This document shows positions 1-4,841 of a stretch of 7,010 bases of DNA, one piece after another. The notes under the pieces are model-generated. The model saw only the letters and a program-made list of their open reading frames with translations. It was not told the origin of the DNA and did no database searches. The stretch's first letter is position 1, and every line of letters begins with the position of its first letter. A program made the position numbers and the translations under genes. The DNA comes from an uncultured Coriobacteriaceae bacterium (GTDB lineage: Bacteria > Actinomycetota > Coriobacteriia > Coriobacteriales > Eggerthellaceae). The stretch covers positions 1 to 7,010 of the forward strand of contig CADBQL010000395.1 of assembly GCA_902796815.1 (NCBI GenBank), read 5' to 3'.

Positions 1-1
1 C

Positions 2-187
2 CCGCGGTTTGCACTCGCACTCTTGTACGAGGCTTGGTTTGCGTTCGCCCTCTTCCTTAAGCTCGTGGACTCTCAGTATGTTAGCGATCCTTCGCACAAT
101 CTCCTTCCGATAAGTGCAATGTCAGTCCCACGCTCGTTTTTGAGTGCGGATCAGTCTCCGCGCCCGCTCTCGTTTCCATGGCGATAG
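2..187 (+). CDS. C-terminal end of a possible membrane protein (5' end outside window)
   Basis: The frame beginning at base 2 is open for 61 codons and stops at TAG (185-187). The product starts with a strongly hydrophobic stretch (FALALLYEAWFAFALFLKL, roughly residues 3-21) that could be a transmembrane helix. It is followed by a polar, proline- and serine-rich tail ending in PWR. I do not recognise the family. Its main support is position: the stop lies 2 bases before the first of two palindromic repeats, and moxR on the opposite strand stops just beyond the second, which is a natural convergent arrangement. A 61-codon open frame at this GC content is not strong proof, and the opposite strand is also open from 81 rightwards, so the call is tentative. 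Confidence 0.4.
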   Translation, partial: PRFALALLYEAWFAFALFLKLVDSQYVSDPSHNLLPISAMSVPRSFLSADQSPRPLSFPWR

Positions 188-189
188 CG

Positions 190-218
190 ATGAGTCGCGC
201 CCCAGGGGCAAAACTCAT
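190..218. repeat. 29-bp palindromic repeat, copy A
   Basis: Imperfect palindrome with outer arms ATGAGT/ACTCAT and inner arms GCCCC/GGGGC around a single central A. The arms are separated by short asymmetric spacers (CGC on the left, AAA on the right). It begins 2 bases after the stop of the plus-strand fragment and is 6 bases from copy B, which differs only at the central base. As RNA it folds into a GC-rich hairpin from either strand, so it may serve as a bidirectional terminator between convergent genes. The same family recurs at 5515-5618. Confidence 0.8.
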
Positions 219-224
219 TCCAGC

Positions 225-253
225 ATGAGTCGCGCCCCTGGGGCAAAACTCAT
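225..253. repeat. 29-bp palindromic repeat, copy B
   Basis: Same sequence as copy A except for a T at the centre between GCCCC and GGGGC. Its last base (253) is also the last base of the moxR TGA stop codon on the minus strand, so the repeat starts exactly where moxR ends. Together with copy A it fills nearly the whole gap between the convergent stop codons. Likely roles are a transcription terminator or 3'-end-stabilising hairpin, or a REP-type mobile palindrome that inserted here. Confidence 0.8.
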
Positions 254-1182
254 CACGACAACGTCGGTGGCGCCACGCGCGCGGCGAGCGAAAGCAGCAC
301 CTGCGCCTGCGTCGCGCCGTCCAGGCGAGCGCGGGGCGAAAGCAGCAGCCGGTGCGCGCACGTGCAGACGAGCACGTCGTATACATCTGTCGGTTCGACC
401 CACTCGCGTCCGGAGAACAGGGCGCGCGCCTTGGCCATGCGCACGAGCGCCAAGGCGCCTCGTGGGCTCACGCCGAGCTCGATGCGCTCGTCGTTTCGTG
501 TCGCTTCGGTCAGGTCGGTTGCATAGCCGAGCACCGCGTCGGCTACGAAAATCCCATCTACGTGCGCGCGCATCTTAACAAGCCCCGATGAGTCCACAAC
601 TTGATGTACCGAATCCAAGGGATTGGCTCCTTGCCGTCCTCGCAAGAGCTCCACCTGCGCCGCCCGGCTCGGGTAGCCCATAGACAGGCGTACCATGAAA
701 CGGTCGAGCTGCGATTCGGGCAGCTGCTGCGTGCCCGCAGATCCGACGGGGTTCTGCGTCGCGATGACTATGAAGGGATCGGGCAGAGCCCGCGTTACGC
801 CGTCGACCGTCACCTGACGCTCTTCCATGACCTCGAGCAAGGCCGATTGCGTCTTCGAGGAGGTACGATTGATCTCGTCGGCGAGCAGCAGGTTGCACAT
901 TGCAGCGCCCGGTACGAACCTGAAGCCGCTCCCCTGCTCGTACATCGAAAAACCCGTCACATCCGACGGCACCACGTCGGGCGTGAACTGTACGCGCTTA
1001 AACTCGAGCCCGAGTGCGCGCGAGAACGCGAGCGCCGTCGTGGTCTTCCCCACGCCCGGCACGTCCTCCAAAAGAACGTGCCCGCTTGCGAGCATCGCCA
1101 TGAGCATGAGGTCCGTCACGTCGGCTTTTCCCGAAACCGCCTTCGCAACCTCGGCACGAATGGCACCAATCGTCTGAAGCAA
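253..1182 (-). CDS. MoxR-family AAA+ ATPase
   Basis: This 309-residue cytoplasmic AAA+ protein is of the MoxR type, a family of ATP-driven chaperones often implicated in cofactor or metal insertion and enzyme activation and related to the magnesium/cobalt chelatase ATPase subunit. Visible motifs are Walker A PGVGKTT (residues 42-48), Walker B LLLADEINR (98-106), sensor 1 ATQN (141-144), arginine finger LDRF (159-162) and the GVSPRGAL sensor 2 segment (237-244). The length is normal for the family. The start is TTG at 1182-1180, supported by AAAGGAG at 1195-1189, six bases upstream. MoxR genes usually sit beside DUF58, von Willebrand-domain or transglutaminase genes. Here the gene stands alone, ending against a convergent gene, with a long leader containing a cobalamin riboswitch upstream. 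The family is certain; the substrate is unknown. Confidence 0.93.
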   Translation of the reverse strand: MLQTIGAIRAEVAKAVSGKADVTDLMLMAMLASGHVLLEDVPGVGKTTTALAFSRALGLEFKRVQFTPDVVPSDVTGFSMYEQGSGFRFVPGAAMCNLLLADEINRTSSKTQSALLEVMEERQVTVDGVTRALPDPFIVIATQNPVGSAGTQQLPESQLDRFMVRLSMGYPSRAAQVELLRGRQGANPLDSVHQVVDSSGLVKMRAHVDGIFVADAVLGYATDLTEATRNDERIELGVSPRGALALVRMAKARALFSGREWVEPTDVYDVLVCTCAHRLLLSPRARLDGATQAQVLLSLAARVAPPTLS

Positions 1183-1199
1183 CCCGAGCTCCTTTCGTG

Positions 1200-1230
1200 A
1201 TGAGTCGCTGGGACAGTCCTATCGGCTCAT
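1200..1230. repeat. Variant palindrome in front of the moxR ribosome binding site
   Basis: A 31-bp imperfect palindrome with the same outer arms as the 29-bp repeats (ATGAG/CTCAT) but a different inner stem, GGGAC/GTCCT around a central A. It ends 5 bases before the moxR Shine-Dalgarno sequence (1195-1189, reading the minus strand). It could be a diverged member of the repeat family or a local translation-control hairpin. The shared outer arms and single-base centre support the first, but the inner part is unrelated in sequence. Confidence 0.5.
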
Positions 1231-1412
1231 TTTCTAAAAACTGTTTGGGGATTTGGCGTTTGCGACTGGATGCGAAAATACCTCTCGCATTCCGGGCAGC
1301 AGGCATAGTTCCGCCGGCGCCGACCCCCGACACGAGAGGAAGGAGTTGGCCTTCCCTAGCATGGCAGCAACGATCCGATACCCATGCCATGCGCATGGGC
1401 GGCGGTCGCAAC
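1231..1412 (-). other. Unassigned moxR leader segment with possible alternative RNA helices
   Basis: No convincing protein gene is visible between the riboswitch terminator and the moxR start. Read on the minus strand, the segment contains several complementary pairs. GCATGGCA (1392-1385) pairs with TGCCATGC (1366-1359), GGAAGG (1355-1350) with CCTTCC (1343-1338), CCTCTCG (1339-1333) with CGAGAGG (1287-1281), and ATGCGA (1290-1285) with TCGCAT (1275-1270). The last two are mutually exclusive, as are the second and third at two bases. This could be a second regulatory RNA, the remains of a lost gene, or chance pairing in GC-rich DNA. I do not match it to a known RNA family. Confidence 0.35.
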
Positions 1413-1453
1413 AAAAAAAGCTGCCTCTTCGGGTTGTTCACCCAGAGCGCAGC
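1413..1453 (-). terminator. Intrinsic terminator of the cobalamin riboswitch
   Basis: On the minus strand GCTGC (1453-1449), CTCT (1447-1444) and GGGT (1443-1440) pair with ACCC (1434-1431), AGAG (1428-1425) and GCAGC (1424-1420). This gives 13 base pairs, with one bulged G on one side, two unpaired bases on the other and a five-base loop. Seven Ts follow directly (1419-1413). It lies 56 bases after the end of the aptamer P1 helix, as expected for the expression platform of a transcription-attenuating riboswitch. Confidence 0.85.
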
Positions 1454-1498
1454 TCGTCTTTCCGCCATGCTAACGCGGTGCGTTTCGACGAGCGCACC
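1452..1498 (-). promoter_or_regulatory. Candidate antiterminator / switching region of the riboswitch
   Basis: Between aptamer and terminator, GGTGCG (1498-1493) can pair with CGCACC (1482-1477) to form a hairpin. Alternatively GCTCGTC (1493-1487) can pair perfectly with GACGAGC (1458-1452), whose last two bases belong to the foot of the terminator stem. The two pairings exclude each other, as expected for an expression platform. Which state goes with bound ligand is inferred: cobalamin riboswitches normally turn expression off when bound. Confidence 0.5.
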
Positions 1499-1508
1499 TT
1501 ACGTGTCA

Positions 1509-1852
1509 AACGCTTCTGTAGGTCTTCTGGCTCTCGGCTCCAGGACTCTCGCCGTCGATTTTGCTCTCCGATAAAAGAGCTCGTCGTCGTGCTCATCTCA
1601 CGATGAATCTCGTCTGCCTTGCGGGCGGGCGGTGCATCGCGTGTATGTCCATCGCATGCCGGACTAGCCTTCGCAGCTTCCCGCCCTTCCGAGGCGTTAT
1701 CGCCACTGACCGGCTTTCGCCCATAGAGCCGGCATGCTCGCCGAATACAGCGTCGGCTACACCCGGGGTTCTCACCCGGTTCCCTTGTTAAGCCGTCCGT
1801 AGTCTGCGTGCGTAAACTACATGCGCAACCTTCGTACGGCCACAAAAGCGTT
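1509..1852 (-). promoter_or_regulatory. Cobalamin (B12) riboswitch aptamer, unusually long
   Basis: Read on the minus strand, the P1 helix is formed by AACGCTTTTGTGG (1852-1840) and CTACAGAAGCGTT (1521-1509): 13 continuous pairs, two of them G-U. Inside it are the family's core elements: AACAAGGGAACCGGGTGAGAA (from 1789; first 20 bases shown here as AACAAGGGAACC then GGGTGAGA) with the P5 stem CCGGG/CCCGG, GTCAGTGGCG-ATAA-CGCC (1710-1693), GGAAGG (1690-1685), and near the 3' end the B12 box AGCCAGAAGACCTACAG (1532-1516). About 150 bases lie between GGAAGG and the B12 box, making the aptamer about 344 nt where roughly 200 is typical. An intrinsic terminator follows and moxR is the next gene on the strand. 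The cobalamin-riboswitch identity is strong; the ligand form (adenosylcobalamin likely) is inferred. Confidence 0.9.
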
Positions 1853-1872
1853 GCCTGTATTCAAGCAGTTCG

Positions 1873-1881
1873 ATTTTAGCA
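1873..1881 (-). promoter_or_regulatory. Extended -10 promoter for the riboswitch transcript
   Basis: On the minus strand TGC-TAAAAT (1881-1873) is a good extended -10 element. Transcription would start near 1866, some 14 bases before the P1 helix of the riboswitch. No convincing -35 is seen at the proper distance, which is tolerated with an extended -10. The same TGC-TANAAT form occurs before the neighbouring adenosyltransferase gene. Confidence 0.55.
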
Positions 1882-2006
1882 TAATCGTTCGCTGCGCGTT
1901 CTAATAATTTCTTGCATTTGCGCAGGTTATCTAGGGTAAACATCATGATTTCAATGGTGAGGCGAATGAGAAAAAAGCCGAGTTTATATCCGCATGTTCA
2001 TGGATT

Positions 2007-2036
2007 GCTCACACCCGACGAACGTCGGGTGTGAGC
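2007..2036. terminator. Long perfect inverted repeat, probable terminator of the adenosyltransferase gene
   Basis: GCTCACACCCGACG (2007-2020) and CGTCGGGTGTGAGC (2023-2036) are perfectly complementary, separated by AA. In RNA this gives 13 pairs with a four-base loop. It lies about 110 bases after the adenosyltransferase stop and before the riboswitch promoter on the same strand. There is no T-run after it on the minus strand (AATCC) and only TTTA on the plus strand, so it is either a U-poor terminator of the kind common in actinobacteria or another sort of palindromic site. Confidence 0.5.
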
Positions 2037-2146
2037 TTTACGGCCGAATCTAAGCTGTCGACGCTAATCTTCCCGAAACTGATCTATTGCGCGGAAAGCC
2101 ACGCGAAGGCCCGTATGAAGCTCTTTTATCGAGAAGCCTTTGCACG

Positions 2147-2665
2147 CTAATCGAGTAGTCCCCTGCTGAAATCGATGTAAATCGCCATCGCGTACAGCAA
2201 GTCCGAAACGCGGTTGAGGTATTGCAGTAGCACGGGCTGGACAGGCTCGACATCTGCGAAACTCAGCACGCGTCGCTCGGCACGGCGGGCGACCGCGCGC
2301 GCCACGTGCAGGGCTGCCGATGCGGGCGAGTCTCCCGGTACCACGAACTTTGGCTTCCAATCGGAAGCGAGCGCCGTGTACTTGTCGCACAGGGCTTCTA
2401 TGTTAGTCACGTCTTCTGTGACGATCCACGTCTTGCCGCCCGTCGTCGCGAGCTCAGCCATGACGCCGCCGAGTACGCCTTCGACAGCCCTCAGATCTGC
2501 GTCGATTTGCCCGTCCTCCGCGATTGCGCGCGCATAACCGATGCTCGACTGCAGTTCGTCGACCGTTCCGAACGCCTCTACGCAAAGCGAATTCTTCTGG
2601 ACGCGCTCACCGGAGTAGAGCGAAGTCTGGCCCTTGTCGCCCGATCTGGTGTAGTACCTGTACAT
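2147..2665 (-). CDS. pduO: PduO-type ATP:cob(I)alamin adenosyltransferase
   Basis: The enzyme transfers the 5'-deoxyadenosyl group of ATP to cob(I)alamin (or a cobyrinate precursor), forming adenosylcobalamin; family members act as cytoplasmic trimers. The 172-residue product shows the family signatures: the N-terminal ATP-binding motif TRSGDKGQTSL (residues 6-16), EAFGTVDELQSSIG (30-43), the helix LHVARAVARRAERR (119-132) with the arginines that contact ATP in the family, and YLNRVSDLLYAMA (149-161). In VVPGDS (108-113) the usual second glycine of PGG is replaced by D. The length is slightly below the usual 180-190, missing only at the C-terminus. The ATG start is supported by AGGAA eight bases upstream. 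It is unrelated to the CobA/CobO fold. It lies directly upstream of the cobalamin riboswitch region on the same strand but is not itself preceded by a riboswitch. Confidence 0.93.
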   Translation of the reverse strand: MYRYYTRSGDKGQTSLYSGERVQKNSLCVEAFGTVDELQSSIGYARAIAEDGQIDADLRAVEGVLGGVMAELATTGGKTWIVTEDVTNIEALCDKYTALASDWKPKFVVPGDSPASAALHVARAVARRAERRVLSFADVEPVQPVLLQYLNRVSDLLYAMAIYIDFSRGLLD

Positions 2666-2714
2666 GTTTTGATTTCCTGTCTTCGCGGTTTGCTCTTGCA
2701 GGCTTCAACGCGCG

Positions 2715-2723
2715 ATTGTAGCA
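2715..2723 (-). promoter_or_regulatory. Candidate extended -10 promoter of the adenosyltransferase gene
   Basis: TGC-TACAAT on the minus strand (2723-2715) gives a start near 2708 and a leader of about 43 bases before the ATG at 2665. No good -35 is visible. It matches the form of the riboswitch promoter at 1881-1873. Confidence 0.45.
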
Positions 2724-2843
2724 CGTTGTCATGGGCCTCGAGGCATGCGTTCTGCTTGCACGAAGAGTTTTGCTTTTGCGCGAAAAAAAAGAGATACCGC
2801 CTTCTGATTCGGGCGATCAGTTCGAATGAGTTTCCTATTTACC

Positions 2844-2872
2844 TTAAGAATATCTGATGTTATTAATATAAT
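2844..2872 (+). promoter_or_regulatory. Promoter of the helix-turn-helix protein gene
   Basis: TTAAGA (2844-2849) and TATAAT (2867-2872) are separated by 17 bases, a close match to a housekeeping promoter (4/6 and 6/6). The region 2850-2900 is far more AT-rich than its surroundings. Transcription would start near 2879, about 36 bases before the ATG at 2915. The rest of the gap back to 2666 shows nothing else clear. Confidence 0.65.
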
Positions 2873-2914
2873 GATAAATATTAATAATAGAAAAATTTGT
2901 GAAAGAGTACAGGC

Positions 2915-3451
2915 ATGAAGGAAATTGTATTTGAAAGATGGTCCCGTCGCGAATTATCGTGCGAATGTGGCGGGGACTTCAGATTTGCGCGATTGGCGGC
3001 GTTGAGCCAATCGCGTGGAGACAGACGGCTGCAAGCGTTGCTGCTTCTCCATGCGATAGCTTCAGGACGAACCGAAAAGCTCCTCAGTCTCATATGGGAC
3101 ATGGACCTTGCGCAAGAGTTTCGACGGGTTATCGATGTTATCGGCAGTCGCGATGTCGGAAAGCTCGCCTTGCGCGGTACGCCGATGCGAGCTCTTCCAC
3201 GTCATTACGCTGACGTAATGGTGGAGTTTTATAATGCGCATGGTGCATCTCGGAGAAAAGCCGAATCAAAACAAGCGCTTTGGGATGAAACGCACGCTCT
3301 CCAGCTCCGATTGGGTGTCACCAATGCGGAAATCTACCATGCGCTCGACCTCAATCCTGGTAATGCTAATGCGTATCTAAAACATGCGATGCTCGAGAAG
3401 CTTTCGCTTACCAACGCGCAGCGCATATTGGATTATCTCAACGGAATGTAA
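2915..3451 (+). CDS. Unrecognised 178-residue protein with C-terminal helix-turn-helix-like segment
   Basis: I cannot assign a named family. The protein is soluble, charged and apparently all-helical, with no signal peptide or membrane segment. The N-terminal part (residues 1-105) has a repeat-like run of helices (FARLAALSQSRGDRRLQALL, 24-43). A basic, lysine-rich linker follows (about 112-122). The C-terminal part (134-176), with GVTNAEIYHALDLNPGN and LSLTNAQRILDYLNG, has the spacing of a lambda-repressor/XRE-like helix-turn-helix, so DNA binding is plausible. The ATG start is preceded by GAAAGAG and ACAGG at workable distances and by a good promoter. The gene stands in front of the ATP-grasp cluster, separated by 79 bases with a possible terminator, so it could be its regulator, but nothing in the sequence proves that. 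It resembles hypothetical proteins I associate with Coriobacteriia. Confidence 0.85.
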   Translation: MKEIVFERWSRRELSCECGGDFRFARLAALSQSRGDRRLQALLLLHAIASGRTEKLLSLIWDMDLAQEFRRVIDVIGSRDVGKLALRGTPMRALPRHYADVMVEFYNAHGASRRKAESKQALWDETHALQLRLGVTNAEIYHALDLNPGNANAYLKHAMLEKLSLTNAQRILDYLNGM

Positions 3452-3485
3452 CTGCTACTTTCACCTGGTGCTCGTTGTAGTTTTT
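3450..3485 (+). terminator. Possible weak intrinsic terminator after the helix-turn-helix gene
   Basis: AACTGCTAC (3450-3458) can pair with GTTGTAGTT (3474-3482) with one G-U pair and one mismatch, enclosing a short CACC/GGTG stem and overlapping the TAA stop. The T-run 3481-3485 overlaps the 3' arm. The stem is poor, so read-through into the ATP-grasp cluster is likely even if it acts. Confidence 0.3.
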
Positions 3486-3520
3486 GCGATAATGGTCATA
3501 ATGAATAACCCGATGACGAT

Positions 3521-3527
3521 AGGAGGT
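3521..3527 (+). promoter_or_regulatory. Ribosome binding site that sets the ATP-grasp start
   Basis: AGGAGGT four bases before ATG 3531 (counting from the end of AGGAGG) selects this codon over the in-frame upstream ATGs at 3501 and 3513, which have no such site. Confidence 0.75.
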
Positions 3528-3530
3528 GTT

Positions 3531-4841
3531 ATGCAGGATCTTATCGCCCATACTGCGCGCATCAACGACCAGCTCGCACGCTATGGGGTCAAGTTCGGCA
3601 TCTACAAGAATGGAACTTTTAACGAACGTTTATTCCCATTTGATGCAATAGCACGTGTAATCAGCGCCGACGAGTGGGAAACCCTCTCCCGCGGCCTTGC
3701 GCAGCGCGTAGATGCGCTCAACGCATTCCTCGCAGATGTGTACGGCCCGCGCCGCATAATCGCCGATGGTGTTGTTCCAGAAGATTTCACGATCAGCTCA
3801 CCGGGGTTCCTTGCGCCATGCGTGGGCATCACGCCTCCTAAGGGTATTTACAGCCATATCTCGGGGATAGACCTCGTGCAGTCACGTGATGGTACGTGGT
3901 ATGTGCTCGAGGATAATCTGCGCATTCCAAGTGGTGCGAGCGATCCGCTCATCAGCCGTGATATTTGTCGCCGATGCAGCCCCGAGACCTTCAGGCGTAA
4001 TAACGTCATGGAGAATCGTACGTACGGTTCTATGCTCAAAGAAGTTATGGATAACGTCAACTGCGGTGGCATCAACGTCATTTTCACGCCTGGTCGCTAT
4101 AATGCTGCATATTTTGAGCACAGCTATCTTGCCGAGCAAGCTAACGCCGTGCTCGCGGAAGCCAACGATCTTTATGTTGAGGACGAACGCGTCTATTACA
4201 AGAGCTTCGATGGAGATCAGCGCGTCGGCGCAATATATAGGCGCGTGAGCGACGAGTACATGGATCCGACGTGCTTCCTTCCCGAAAGCGTGATCGGCAT
4301 ACCCAACCTCATGACCGCCTATCGTGCTGGAAATGTCGCCATCATTAACGCTCCCGGAAATGGCGTTGCGGACGACAAGGGGATTTACTATTTCGTACCG
4401 CGCATGGTCACCTACTATCTCGATCAAGAGCCGATCTTGCAGAATGCACCGACGTACCTGCCGATGTTCGAAGAAGACATGTCATATGTAATGGACAATT
4501 TCGAAAGCCTTGTTATCAAGGACACGGCCGAGGCAGGTGGTTATGGCGTCGTATTCGCAGGCACGCTCCCAGCCGAGGCGCGAGAGGATTTGCGTCGAAA
4601 GGTGGCTGGGAACCCGCGCCGCTGGATTGCCCAGGAGATCATCGATTTCTGCGAATTACCCGTTCATCTGCCTGAAGGGGACGTTTTGCGCAAAGCCGAC
4701 TTACGCGCTTTCGTTCTCACCGGCCGCGAAACGCGCGTTTGGCCGAGCGGTCTGACGCGATACTCTCGCGAAGAGGGCAACGCCATCGTCAATTCGAGCC
4801 AAGGAGGAGGTTTTAAGGACACATGGATTCTGAAATCCTAA
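3531..4841 (+). CDS. Circularly permuted ATP-grasp type 2 protein (DUF404/DUF407)
   Basis: A 436-residue cytoplasmic protein of the circularly permuted ATP-grasp family, predicted to form amide/peptide bonds using ATP through an acyl-phosphate; the substrate is unknown. Family signatures run the whole length: LFPFDAIARVISADEWETL (residues 34-52), ALNAFLADVYG (62-72), WYVLEDNLRIPSGAS (123-137), FTPGRYNAAYFEHSYLA (185-201), the ATP-loop segment VIKDTAEAGGYGVVFAG (328-344), IAQEIIDF (366-373), KADLRAFVL (388-396) and the C-terminal SQGGGFKDTWIL (423-434). The start at 3531 fits both the ribosome binding site and the family N-terminus (ARYGVKFGIY, 16-25). The protein is somewhat shorter than many relatives because their N-terminal extension is absent. 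The gene overlaps the next by 19 bases, indicating translational coupling. Confidence 0.93.
   Translation: MQDLIAHTARINDQLARYGVKFGIYKNGTFNERLFPFDAIARVISADEWETLSRGLAQRVDALNAFLADVYGPRRIIADGVVPEDFTISSPGFLAPCVGITPPKGIYSHISGIDLVQSRDGTWYVLEDNLRIPSGASDPLISRDICRRCSPETFRRNNVMENRTYGSMLKEVMDNVNCGGINVIFTPGRYNAAYFEHSYLAEQANAVLAEANDLYVEDERVYYKSFDGDQRVGAIYRRVSDEYMDPTCFLPESVIGIPNLMTAYRAGNVAIINAPGNGVADDKGIYYFVPRMVTYYLDQEPILQNAPTYLPMFEEDMSYVMDNFESLVIKDTAEAGGYGVVFAGTLPAEAREDLRRKVAGNPRRWIAQEIIDFCELPVHLPEGDVLRKADLRAFVLTGRETRVWPSGLTRYSREEGNAIVNSSQGGGFKDTWILKS

Noticed and set aside
190..253. Considered a CRISPR-like array because of repeated 29-bp units
   Set aside because: There are only two copies per site, the spacers are 6 and 16 bases, and the units are strong palindromes; no cas genes are present.
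144..578. Plus-strand 144-codon frame opposite moxR
   Set aside because: Arg/Ala-rich antisense shadow of the well-supported moxR gene.
998..1468. Minus-strand frame starting upstream of moxR and running into it
   Set aside because: It starts inside the riboswitch expression platform before the terminator, overlaps moxR out of frame for 185 bases, and its product is low-complexity Arg/Gly-rich sequence typical of a shadow frame.
1438..1845. A 135-codon open frame on the minus strand between the adenosyltransferase and moxR genes
   Set aside because: It runs through the riboswitch aptamer and has no recognisable protein features; the RNA conservation explains the sequence.
1510..1860. Considered tmRNA or RNase P RNA because of the long structured non-coding sequence
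   Set aside because: No tag-peptide reading frame with a tRNA-like end and no RNase P core; the B12 box, core motifs and P1 helix fit a cobalamin riboswitch.
1931..2030. Possible 29-codon plus-strand small gene beginning with ATG near 1944
   Set aside because: Weak ribosome binding site, and it ends inside the perfect hairpin, which is better explained as a terminator-like element.
3384..3530. Upstream extension of the ATP-grasp frame
   Set aside because: It overlaps the end of the helix-turn-helix gene, and the strong AGGAGGT site selects ATG 3531.
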